NCBI RefSeq assembly: GCF_001887595.1
Contig: NZ_CP017480.1
Location: forward strand, 620,001-684,000
Source: Luteibacter rhizovicinus DSM 16549
Lineage (GTDB): Bacteria; Pseudomonadota; Gammaproteobacteria; Xanthomonadales; Rhodanobacteraceae
Direction: 5' to 3'
DNA: 64,000 nucleotides
A program made the position numbers and the translations under genes. The number at the start of each line of letters is the position of its first letter. Position 1 is the stretch's first letter. Positions 1-7,977 of the stretch are shown here, piece after piece. The notes beneath the pieces were generated by a model that worked only from the letters and a program-made list of their open reading frames with translations, made no database searches and was not told the DNA's origin.

Positions 1-1047
1 GGTGTGCAGCTTCCAGCGCGAGGCCATGTCGTCCAGCGGCGGCAGGTTCAGCATGGGGCGGCCGGTATGACCCAGCAGGATCGGCGCGATGTAGACGAGC
101 AGCTCGTCGGCCAGGCCCGCGGCGAGTAGCGCGCCACAGAGCACCGGCCCGGCCTCGACATGCACTTCGTTGACGTCCTCGCGTGCCAGCCAGTGAAGGA
201 CTGCGCGAAGATCGAGGCCACCGCCATCGTCACGACGAATGGCGGCGCGACGTACCCCGGACAGGTGCGTGGGCACTGACGCATCGTCCGCATGGAACAG
301 CACGGTCGGGGCGCTGTCGTCCAGCACGTGTGCGCCTGCCGGCGTACGCAGGCGCGTATCGACGATCGCACGCAACGGCGGCACGAAGGCCTCGCCTTCC
401 GGCAGCCGTACGGTGAGGTGCGGGTCGTCGGCAAGCACCGTGCCGCTCGCGGAAAGGATCGCCGATGAACGGGCGCGCCAACGCTGTACGTCGGCACGCG
501 CCGCGTCACCGGTGATCCACTTCGACGAGCCGTCGGCGAGCGCGGTGCGCCCGTCCAGGCTCATCGCCAGCTTCACACGTACCCAGGGACGTTGCCGTTC
601 GATACGACTGAAGAAACCGATGTTCAGCTCGCGCGCGGCGTCACGCATCAGGCCTACCTGTACGCCGATGCCCGCGTCGCGCAGCCTCGCGATGCCGGCG
701 CCGTCGACCTTGTCGAAGGGGTCTTCGTGCGCGATCACCACACGACCGACACCCGCGGCGATCAAGGCGTCGGCGCAGGGCGGTGTCCGGCCGTGGTGGG
801 CACAGGGTTCGAGGGTGACGTAAGCGGTGGCGCCGCGTGCGGCGTCACCCGCTTCGCGAAGCGCGAAAATTTCCGCATGCGGTTGTCCCGCGCGCGGATG
901 CCAGCCGGTGCCCAGCACGGTGTCGCCGCGCGCGATGACGCAGCCCACGCGGGGGTTCGGTTGGGTGGTATGCAGGCCGCGCTCGGCCAGGCGCAGGGCG
1001 TGCGCCATGTGTACGTGGTCCATGGCGGGGAAGAACGGCCGCGACAT
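1..1047 (-). CDS. ribD: Bifunctional riboflavin biosynthesis deaminase/reductase RibD (3' end cut off)
   Basis: RibD deaminates the pyrimidine ring of the early riboflavin intermediate and then reduces its ribose side chain, in the cytoplasm. The frame is open from the ATG at 1047 to the left edge, about 349 codons of a protein normally near 370, so only the last residues are missing. The N-terminal deaminase domain shows the zinc signature HAE (in HAEIFALREAG) and PCAHHGRTPPC. The C-terminal reductase domain begins around MSLDGRTALADGSSKWITGD. The start lies just after the nrdR stop (TGA at 1052-1050), so it is probably translated with nrdR in a glyA-nrdR-ribD transcript. Internal ATGs nine and fourteen codons in are possible alternative starts. 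Confidence 0.93.
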   Translation of the reverse strand, partial: MSRPFFPAMDHVHMAHALRLAERGLHTTQPNPRVGCVIARGDTVLGTGWHPRAGQPHAEIFALREAGDAARGATAYVTLEPCAHHGRTPPCADALIAAGVGRVVIAHEDPFDKVDGAGIARLRDAGIGVQVGLMRDAARELNIGFFSRIERQRPWVRVKLAMSLDGRTALADGSSKWITGDAARADVQRWRARSSAILSASGTVLADDPHLTVRLPEGEAFVPPLRAIVDTRLRTPAGAHVLDDSAPTVLFHADDASVPTHLSGVRRAAIRRDDGGGLDLRAVLHWLAREDVNEVHVEAGPVLCGALLAAGLADELLVYIAPILLGHTGRPMLNLPPLDDMASRWKLHT

Positions 1048-1049
1048 GG

Positions 1050-1565
1050 TCAGCTCTTGCGCCCGCGCCTGGCTGCGTCGAGCAGCGGCAGTTGCAGACC
1101 CTCGAGCGACGGCAGGTCGCGTTCGAGCTTCTCGATCTCCTCGCGGAAGGCATGGACGTCTTCGAACCGACGGTACACGGAGGCGAAACGCACGTAGGCG
1201 ACCTGGTCGAGCGCTTTCAGCTCGCGCATCACCAGTTCACCCACCTGTCGCGACGGAACTTCGCGCTCGCCGCAGCGACGCAGGTCGTTGACCACGGCGC
1301 GCACGGCGCCGTCCACCGCGTCGCTGGCGACGGGGCGCTTCTGCAACGCGCGCTCGAAGCCGACGCGCAGTTTGTGTTCGTCGAAAGGCTCGCGACGATC
1401 GCCGGATTTGACGATCGCCGGAAGCTTCAGCTCCGCCGTTTCGAACGTGTTGAAACGCTCGCTGCACTGCGGACACTCGCGGCGACGCCGCACCGTGCCA
1501 CCGTCCTCCGTAAGACGGGAGTCGATGACACGCGTGTCTTCATGCTGGCAGAACGGACAATGCAT
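1050..1565 (-). CDS. nrdR: Transcriptional repressor NrdR
   Basis: NrdR is the ATP/dATP-sensing repressor of ribonucleotide reductase genes. The 171-residue protein begins with a four-cysteine zinc ribbon (C3, C6, C31, C34; [17 protein letters not shown]) followed by an ATP-cone domain over roughly residues 49-139, exactly the family layout. The last twenty or so residues after the ATP cone are a little longer than usual. It sits 3 bases behind glyA and 2 bases ahead of ribD on the same strand. That order is common in xanthomonads and indicates one transcript. Confidence 0.97.
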   Translation of the reverse strand: MHCPFCQHEDTRVIDSRLTEDGGTVRRRRECPQCSERFNTFETAELKLPAIVKSGDRREPFDEHKLRVGFERALQKRPVASDAVDGAVRAVVNDLRRCGEREVPSRQVGELVMRELKALDQVAYVRFASVYRRFEDVHAFREEIEKLERDLPSLEGLQLPLLDAARRGRKS

Positions 1566-1568
1566 CGA

Positions 1569-2825
1569 TCAGCCGTAAACCGGGAATCGTGCGCACTGTG
1601 CCGTGACCTTCTCACGCACGCTGGCGATGACCGAATCGTCACCCGGGGCGTCGAGCACGTCGCATATCCACTGGGTGAGTTCCACCGTGGCGGCTTCGTC
1701 GTACCCGCGGGTGGTGATGGCCGGCGTACCGACGCGCAGGCCCGACGTGACGAAGGGCGACCGGGGATCGTTTGGCACCGCGTTCTTGTTCACGGTGATA
1801 TGCGCCTTGCCCAGCGCCGCTTCCGCGTCCTTGCCCGTGGCGTCGCGACCGATCAGGTCGATCAGCATGAGATGGTTCTCGGTGCCGCCGGAGACGATCT
1901 TGTAGCCTCGCTCGATGAAGGTCTTCGCCATGGCCTTGGCGTTCTTCACGACCTGCGCCTGGTAGGTCTTGAACGAGGGCTCCAGCGCCTCCTTGAAGGC
2001 GACGGCCTTGGCCGCGATCACGTGCATCAGCGGACCGCCCTGAATACCAGGGAAGACGATGGACTGGAGCTTCTTTTCCAGCTCCTCACCCAGGCCCTTG
2101 GCGACGATGATGCCGCCGCGCGGACCGCGCAGCGTCTTGTGCGTGGTCGAGGTGACGACGTGTGCGTGCTCGATCGGGTTCGGATACTCGCCCGCGGCGA
2201 CCAGGCCAGCGATATGGGCCATGTCGACGAACAGGTAGGCACCGACCTTGTCCGCGATGGCGCGGAACCGACCCCAGTCGAGGATCTGCGAGTAGGCGGA
2301 AAAGCCGGCGACGATCATCTTCGGCTTGTGCTCGACGGCGAGGCGCTCGACTTCGTTGTAGTCGACGAGGCCCGACACCGGGTCGATGCCGTACTGCACG
2401 GCGTTGAAGAGCTTGCCCGACAGGTTGACCTTGGCGCCGTGGGTCAGGTGACCACCGTGGGCGAGGCTCATGCCGAGGATGGTGTCGCCCGGCTGCAGGA
2501 GGGCGAAATACACGGCCTGGTTGGCCTGGGAGCCGGAATGCGGCTGCACGTTGGCGTAATCGGCACCGAACAACTGCTTCAGGCGATCGATGGCGAGCTT
2601 CTCGGCCACGTCGACGTATTCGCAGCCACCGTAGTAACGCTTGCCCGGATACCCCTCGGCGTACTTGTTGGTCAGCACCGAACCCTGGGCTTCCATCACC
2701 CGCGGGCTGGCGTAGTTCTCGGAGGCGATCAGTTCGACGTGATCTTCCTGGCGACGGGCCTCGTTGGCGATGGCCTTGGCCAGTTCGTCGTCATAGCCGG
2801 CGATCGTTGCATCCTTCGGGAACAT
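1569..2825 (-). CDS. glyA: Serine hydroxymethyltransferase
   Basis: GlyA is a PLP enzyme that interconverts serine and glycine and charges tetrahydrofolate with a one-carbon unit. The protein (418 residues) carries the family landmarks [28 protein letters not shown] and the PLP-lysine motif [14 protein letters not shown] near residue 227. An in-frame ATG ten codons upstream (2855) exists, but the start at 2825 matches the usual MFPKD-type N-terminus and has AGG five bases before it. It is the first gene of the leftward glyA-nrdR-ribD group. The 237 bases to the next gene would hold its promoter, though I see no clear consensus there. Confidence 0.97.
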   Translation of the reverse strand: MFPKDATIAGYDDELAKAIANEARRQEDHVELIASENYASPRVMEAQGSVLTNKYAEGYPGKRYYGGCEYVDVAEKLAIDRLKQLFGADYANVQPHSGSQANQAVYFALLQPGDTILGMSLAHGGHLTHGAKVNLSGKLFNAVQYGIDPVSGLVDYNEVERLAVEHKPKMIVAGFSAYSQILDWGRFRAIADKVGAYLFVDMAHIAGLVAAGEYPNPIEHAHVVTSTTHKTLRGPRGGIIVAKGLGEELEKKLQSIVFPGIQGGPLMHVIAAKAVAFKEALEPSFKTYQAQVVKNAKAMAKTFIERGYKIVSGGTENHLMLIDLIGRDATGKDAEAALGKAHITVNKNAVPNDPRSPFVTSGLRVGTPAITTRGYDEAATVELTQWICDVLDAPGDDSVIASVREKVTAQCARFPVYG

Positions 2826-3062
2826 CTCGACCTCATGGGGGCAGGTGGGAAACAAGACGGAAAGTGTAGCGCTCGCGGGCGTTTGCAGCCACTGCCCACA
2901 GTCTCACCGGGCCCGCGACCCGCTTGACCGGGCCGTATGGGGACGTGTCGGACGTTTCGCCGACTCAAAACCCGGTTTCCGGACTACAGCCCCTCCCCGT
3001 GGGGATGCGTAGCCTAATTTCCTGGGCCAGGAAGGCCCAGCCTCGCCGAAAGGAACACACTG

Positions 3063-4094
3063 ATGCCATTCGTGACCCGTAAGCTCACCCTCGTCCTCGC
3101 CGCCAGCCTGACGGCCACCGCCTGGCAGGCTCCGATCCTCGCGCAAACACCTGCCGCAAGCCTGTTCGACGCACACGTCGCCGCCGGGTTGCCCAAGTCC
3201 TTCGCGCTTCCCCGCGAGACCGACGACGAACGCGGCCCCGGCGTGGATCAGGTCGTGATCAAGGAACGGCTCGATACCGATGTCGTCTACCCCGATGGCA
3301 GCCACGCCATGACCTACACCGGAACGGCCGGCAGCCATGAAGCCGTCTTCACCCGCCTTGGCGAAACCCTGCGTATCTCGGTCCTCGGCCAGTCGGTCGA
3401 GGCCAGGACGACGATCGCTCAGTATCGATCCGCGCCGGCACCAGCGCCGACACCCGTACCGGACGATGCGATCGTTCCGTCGTCCACGCCATCCGCACGC
3501 ACCCCCGCAACGCTGGCCAAGAACTCTGTCGCGGAACTCCGGTTCTGGATTTTCCTGCACGACGATGCAGGCGAATCGAACTATGCAAAGTTCCACAACT
3601 GGTACATCGCATGGTGGGTCCGCGACATGGAGCGAAGCGTCAAGCCCGGCATCCCGATCAAAGTCGTCATCAAGGACCGCCTTCCCGGCGTCACCGATTT
3701 CGACTATCGGCAAGGACGCGCCGACGAGTCCCTGTACGCCTTCAGGAACGCCGCGGACCGATACCTCTACACGCAGGGTATCGTGTCGTCCGCATTGACC
3801 AAGGTCATGCTCTTCGTGGGCGACCGACCGGATAACTGGAAAGGTGCTTACGGCCTCGCACTGGCACGGGACACGGTCGCGATGGCGTCCGGCACCGGGC
3901 CGCGACATGGCGTTGCGCACGAATTCGGCCACACCCTGAACGCGCTCCATGAACACGCCGAAACCCGCTTTCCGTGCGTGACCAACATGAGCGCCTATGT
4001 GCCCGGCCTCTTCAGCTGCCAGATCCACTCGGGGCAAAACGATGTTCAGATCAGGGAGTACGTGCAGCAAGCTGTCGCGCGTGACGCCAACTGA
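3063..4094 (+). CDS. Secreted reprolysin-like zinc metallopeptidase, paralogue 1
   Basis: Probable secreted metzincin-type peptidase; substrate unknown. The 343-residue protein has a Sec signal peptide (about residues 1-27, ending ILAQ) and an N-terminal module of about 90 residues with a VVYPDGSHAMTYTG strand, possibly a propeptide. A proline/alanine linker leads into the domain shared by all four paralogues (FLHDD, then IAWWVRDME). The zinc motif HEFGHTLNALH is at residues 286-296, followed by CVTNM, which could supply the Met-turn. The usual glycine of HExxHxxGxxH is asparagine here. AAAGGA eight bases before the ATG supports this start. It is the first of three rightward paralogues and has a strong hairpin behind it. 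Confidence 0.8.
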   Translation: MPFVTRKLTLVLAASLTATAWQAPILAQTPAASLFDAHVAAGLPKSFALPRETDDERGPGVDQVVIKERLDTDVVYPDGSHAMTYTGTAGSHEAVFTRLGETLRISVLGQSVEARTTIAQYRSAPAPAPTPVPDDAIVPSSTPSARTPATLAKNSVAELRFWIFLHDDAGESNYAKFHNWYIAWWVRDMERSVKPGIPIKVVIKDRLPGVTDFDYRQGRADESLYAFRNAADRYLYTQGIVSSALTKVMLFVGDRPDNWKGAYGLALARDTVAMASGTGPRHGVAHEFGHTLNALHEHAETRFPCVTNMSAYVPGLFSCQIHSGQNDVQIREYVQQAVARDAN

Positions 4095-4165
4095 ATGCAT
4101 AGTGGGTAAGGCAACGCCGGTCTTGATCGCGAATCGGTCGCGTCGTTCGTAGGTGTCGGAAATAA

Positions 4166-4203
4166 GGAAGAGCGTCCACGTTAAGTTGCGTGGACGCTCT
4201 TCC
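4166..4203 (+). terminator. Perfect 15-bp hairpin after metallopeptidase paralogue 1
   Basis: GGAAGAGCGTCCACG (4166-4180) pairs perfectly with 4189-4203 around an 8-base loop. It lies 72 bases after the stop of paralogue 1 and 23 bases before the ATG of paralogue 2. There is no strong T run on the + side, so either an intrinsic terminator or an mRNA 3'-end stabiliser is possible. Confidence 0.6.
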
Positions 4204-4225
4204 CCAACCCGACCGAGACGCTCTT

Positions 4226-5560
4226 ATGACCACTCGCACAACGCTATCCACGCTCATCCTGCTGGCGCTTTCGACGACGGCAACCCACGCGGCGACATGG
4301 GATGCCTCCACCTCGCTCGGCCTGTTCGACCAACGCGTTGCCGACGGCCTGCCGCTGCGCGGCCTGCGGATTCACGCCACGGACGAGGCTGGCCTGGTCA
4401 CCCGTGCCCGGATCAGTGTCGATACACGGCTGGAAAACGAGGTCGTGTTGCCCGACGGTAGCCACATGGTTACCTATATCGGCCAGTGGCGGGGCAAGCA
4501 GGTCACGATTTCACGCGGCGACGGTCAATTGCTCATCGACACCGGTGAAACCACCGCTCCTACCGCGGTGCCACCAGGCGACTCCATCGCGCGATTCGAC
4601 CTGGCTATCGCCGCCGGACTGCCGGCACGCGTCTCCCTCGACGGCAACGTAGTGAACACCGCTCGAGCCGCCGACGACGATCTGGTCGTACTCGACGCCT
4701 TCGGTGGCGACATCGTGTTCGCCGACGGCAGTCACGGCCAGATGTATGACGCCACATGGCATGGGTCGTCGGTGGTCGTCACCCGGTCAGGCAATCATCT
4801 CGACATTACGTCGTTGTCGGCGACCGGAGTCGGCATCACGGGCTTCACCGCCGGAAGTGAGGCTATCGAATACGAACACCTGCCCGCGGAGACGACCGCC
4901 GGCCAGGGCTCGCCTGGCGCGGGCAGCGCACACGCCGTGCCGTCACGCGCCGCCGCGATTACTCCGGAGGATCTCAACCCAAGCCGGCTCACCTTCCATC
5001 TCATGCTTCACGACGATGTCGGGTCCACCTCGCAGCGCATCCACGCAGGTTACGTGGCGTGGTGGCTGGCCGACCTGCAGCGCAACATCCTTCCCGGCAA
5101 GAAGGTCGACCTGCTCTACAGTCAGCGGATTCCGGGCGTCACCGATGTGAAGTACGAATACGTCGGATCACTGCACGACTGGTCGGATGTCGTCGAGCAC
5201 TACGCGCTGGAGCAGGACATCCCGCGCACCTACAAGCACAAGTTCATGCTTATTGTTAAGGGTCTTCCCGAGCCGGAGCGTCACGGTCGCTCCTGGCAGA
5301 AGGGCACCGAAGGCATCGCGTCGGTCAGCGGCAGGTACCCGGAGATCGCCCATCAACTCGGCCACCTCCTGGGCGCGACCCACGCCAGGGCCGAGGTCCG
5401 TTATGGTGGATGGTGGTGTGAAACCAACATGTACGCTCCCAGCCTGACCGTGCGCTCGAACTGCTACGAGTATTCAGCAGAGAACGCATACCAGATTCGG
5501 GAATACGTCACCACGGCCGGTGGCCACATCGAGAACAGTCGCTGGTCGGAGGACCGATGA
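4226..5560 (+). CDS. Secreted metallopeptidase-like protein, paralogue 2, catalytic Glu replaced by Gln
   Basis: Member of the same secreted family (444 residues). The ATG at 4226 opens a good signal peptide (residues 1-22, ending THA). A GTG 12 codons upstream lies inside the terminator hairpin and is unlikely. The N-terminal module is present twice (about residues 27-120 and 125-225; compare VVLPDGSHMVTY and IVFADGSHGQMY), whereas the other paralogues have one copy. The shared domain follows (LHDD, HAGYVAWWLADLQ). The zinc motif reads HQLGHLLGATH at residues 376-386: all three histidines are kept, but the catalytic glutamate is glutamine (CAA at 5354-5356). CETNM follows. Unless this is a sequencing error, the protein could bind zinc but should be catalytically impaired. 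Its stop overlaps the next start as ATGA. Confidence 0.78.
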   Translation: MTTRTTLSTLILLALSTTATHAATWDASTSLGLFDQRVADGLPLRGLRIHATDEAGLVTRARISVDTRLENEVVLPDGSHMVTYIGQWRGKQVTISRGDGQLLIDTGETTAPTAVPPGDSIARFDLAIAAGLPARVSLDGNVVNTARAADDDLVVLDAFGGDIVFADGSHGQMYDATWHGSSVVVTRSGNHLDITSLSATGVGITGFTAGSEAIEYEHLPAETTAGQGSPGAGSAHAVPSRAAAITPEDLNPSRLTFHLMLHDDVGSTSQRIHAGYVAWWLADLQRNILPGKKVDLLYSQRIPGVTDVKYEYVGSLHDWSDVVEHYALEQDIPRTYKHKFMLIVKGLPEPERHGRSWQKGTEGIASVSGRYPEIAHQLGHLLGATHARAEVRYGGWWCETNMYAPSLTVRSNCYEYSAENAYQIREYVTTAGGHIENSRWSEDR

Positions 5561-6639
5561 CAGTGCGGCTTTGCGATGCCACAAGGGCCATGCTTGTGCT
5601 ATCACCGACCTGGGTCGCGCCGACCGGGCCCGCCATCATCGATCGGTTCGATGCGTTGGCCATCGGACCACTGCCCACCGCCCTGAGTGTTCCCGCCTTC
5701 GACAGTGGGATGGATGAGGCTCGCCTGTCTACCCTCGTCGTGACCTCGCGACTGCACAGTTCAGTGACCTTCCCTGACGAAGGGCCGTCGATGGTCTACG
5801 ACGCAAGGTTCGACGGTTTGCCGGCAGTCGTGACTCGATCGGACAAGGGTCTGGATATCAGCGTCGTCAGGGAGGATGGCGTACACGTCACCACGGTGAC
5901 AGCGGGTATGGCGGTCATCTCGCATACGCACGGGCTCGCCGCCGTTACCCACGCGAATGTCGACGGAGATCCGCGAAGGCGTCGTCGCTCACTTGAACAC
6001 GGCTCCGACGACGACTTCGAAGACGATGTAGAAGGCATCGATACGCCCATGGAGCCTATGCCGCTGGCAGATCCCCTCGCACCACTCTAGATACGGATAT
6101 TCCTGCACGACGATTTGCGCTCGAGCGAGGCGAGGAGCATCCATGCCGGTTATGTCGCATGGTGGTTACGCGACATGGAGTCGAACATCCTGCCCTCCAA
6201 CATACCGATCAACATCACCTACATGCAGCCGATTCCCGGCATCAGTGACTTCTCCTACGGCACATCCTCGTCAATGACCACGTGGCGCGCCGCTGCCGAA
6301 CGGTACGTGACCAGCCGCGGCATCCGCCGGACATGGAAGAACAAGTATGTCCTTGTCACGCGCCTCCGGCCCGCTAAAGGAAAGCTGGGTCAGGCCATCC
6401 CCGCGGGAGGCGTGGCTATCGCAGGATTGACCGGCCCTTACAGCGTGATCGCGCATGAACTCGGGCATCTTTTCGGGGCCCGACATGCCGACGCGGAGTG
6501 GCGATGGGGCTGGTGGCCGTGTACGACCAACATGCACTTCGACAACGCGGCACTTCTGGCCAATTGTTATCAGTACTCGGCGACGAACGTCACCCGTATC
6601 CAGAACTACGTCGATCTCAAGGGATATATTCCTCCCTGA
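5557..6639 (+). pseudogene. Metallopeptidase paralogue 3, interrupted by in-frame TAG
   Basis: One continuous frame of 360 codons would encode a third family member, but a TAG at 6088-6090 stops it after 177 residues. On both sides the frame is coding-like. Before the stop is the N-terminal module (SVTFPDEGPSMVYDA). After it comes IRIFLHDD, HAGYVAWWLRDMESN and an intact zinc motif HELGHLFGARH (cat at 6454) with CTTNM. The first in-frame ATG after the stop is at 6175-6177, so the downstream half might be expressed alone, but it would have no signal peptide. The N-terminus (MTVRLCDATRAMLVLSPTW) is a poor signal peptide, which also suggests decay. The ATGA overlap with paralogue 2 implies former translational coupling. 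A sequencing error or stop-codon readthrough cannot be excluded. Confidence 0.7.
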
Positions 6640-6656
6640 GGGGCCGTCCCACCGAA

Positions 6657-6680
6657 CTGGCCCTCTCCTGAGAGGGCCAG
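6657..6680. terminator. Hairpin between convergent metallopeptidase genes
   Basis: CTGGCCCTCT (6657-6666) pairs with AGAGGGCCAG (6671-6680) around a CCTG loop. It lies between the stops of paralogue 3 (rightward) and paralogue 4 (leftward), so it can end both transcripts. No T run follows on either side. Confidence 0.55.
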
Positions 6681-6692
6681 CCGGAACCCGGA

Positions 6693-7739
6693 TTACTCGG
6701 GCGACGGTGCGTCCATCATGCGGCGCGGCGCGTACGTGTCCGGCCCGTGCCTCATGTATGAACGAATGGCACGCCGATTGGCCGAGGAATATTCCAGGCA
6801 GTCGGCGCGTGCCCGGCTCGAAATGGAAAGCATGTTGGTTTCACACCCCCACCAGCCGCGCGTTTCTCCGGCGGCGTGGGTGGCGCCCAGCATGTGGCCG
6901 ATTTCGTGGGCGACAATCCTCGAACGACCCGCGATCGACGCAATGGCCTCGTTGCCGCCTTCGTAAGCGACGCCCGTCGTCCCCGGCATGGGCCGTCCGG
7001 CGGTGAGCAGCACGTACTTGTGCTTATAGGACTGGTCAACCCCGAGCCCGTACCGGGGATCCATGACTTTCAATGTCTGTTCAAACTGCTTCAGCGAGTC
7101 GGCACCACCGTAGGCCATGGAGGTCACCCAGGGCGCTTTCTCCCAATAGCTGACCCGCATCGACTCCACCGACAGCACATTGACCGCCATGTCGGCCAGC
7201 CACCACGCCACGAAGCGCGCATGCAGCTCCCTGACATCACGGTCGAGCAGGTCGTCGTGCTTCAGGAAATGAAAATGCAGGGTGTAGGCGGCCGGATCCT
7301 CGAAGTGGCCCGGTGCGAGAGAACGACGGGCCCGTGCCCCCTCGGGAGCCTCGCTCACGGGCGCCTGGTTCACCAAAGCCAGATCCTCCGAAGTCGCGTC
7401 GAAGGACATCACCTCGGTATCGCCATTGCGCATGACGGTCGCATCCAGGGAGTCGCCCGCTCGGGTGAAGACGGCCGCCTCACCATGGAAGACCCCGCTG
7501 TACATCGATCCCCGGATATCGCCGGGAAAGGAGACATCGACATTCAGGCGGCGCTGAACCGAAAAATCCGCTCCGGACCGCTTCGTCCGGCCCAATGCAT
7601 CGATCGTGCCCTCCTCCGCCGAGACAAGTTGGGCGACCGCGGCGTCGAACCGGGCGACCATGCCGGGGGCAGCTATCGCGGCGGCGGGCCCCAGGGCGAG
7701 AGCGAAGGACAGGCAAGTGAAACGTGGCTGGAGAACCAT
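6693..7739 (-). CDS. Secreted reprolysin-like zinc metallopeptidase, paralogue 4
   Basis: Fourth member of the local family, facing the other three (348 residues). The ATG at 7739 starts a clear signal peptide (MVLQPRFTCLSFALALGPAAAIAA). The frame extends 67 codons further upstream, but that part is arginine-rich and non-coding in character. The order is a single N-terminal module (VSFPGDIRGSMYSGVF), the shared domain (FLKHDD, HARFVAWWLADMA), the zinc motif HEIGHMLGATH at residues 278-288, then CETNM and a second cysteine about 15 residues on. All catalytic residues expected of a metzincin are present, so this and paralogue 1 are the likeliest active enzymes. Substrate unknown. Confidence 0.8.
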   Translation of the reverse strand: MVLQPRFTCLSFALALGPAAAIAAPGMVARFDAAVAQLVSAEEGTIDALGRTKRSGADFSVQRRLNVDVSFPGDIRGSMYSGVFHGEAAVFTRAGDSLDATVMRNGDTEVMSFDATSEDLALVNQAPVSEAPEGARARRSLAPGHFEDPAAYTLHFHFLKHDDLLDRDVRELHARFVAWWLADMAVNVLSVESMRVSYWEKAPWVTSMAYGGADSLKQFEQTLKVMDPRYGLGVDQSYKHKYVLLTAGRPMPGTTGVAYEGGNEAIASIAGRSRIVAHEIGHMLGATHAAGETRGWWGCETNMLSISSRARADCLEYSSANRRAIRSYMRHGPDTYAPRRMMDAPSPE

Positions 7740-7909
7740 GGTGGGCGGACTCTGTGGGCAAGGCCGTCCAGTCTCGGAGGCTCGCCTGAAAGCGTCTGCG
7801 GGGCGACTGCCCGACCGGGTACCGCGGCGCTCCGCCGGGCCAAGTCCGCGCGCGCCCACGCGAGCCCCCGCCGTGTCGTCGGCGACAGCGCCCTGACACC
7901 CGAAGTCGC

Positions 7910-7915
7910 TATAAT
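7910..7915 (+). promoter_or_regulatory. Perfect -10 hexamer (TATAAT) ahead of ettA
   Basis: TATAAT lies 62 bases before the ettA ATG. No -35 hexamer is well spaced: CTGACA at 7893-7898 is only 11 bases away. The -10 is therefore the only convincing part of this promoter. Confidence 0.5.
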
Positions 7916-7977
7916 CGGGGTTTGCCCACCCGGCGTGCATCGGCCCCGGGGGCGCGGCCTTGGCCTACGGAGCATCC

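Noticed and set aside
7893..7915. CTGACA plus TATAAT as a full sigma70 promoter for ettA
   Set aside because: Spacing is only 11 bases, so just the -10 was kept.
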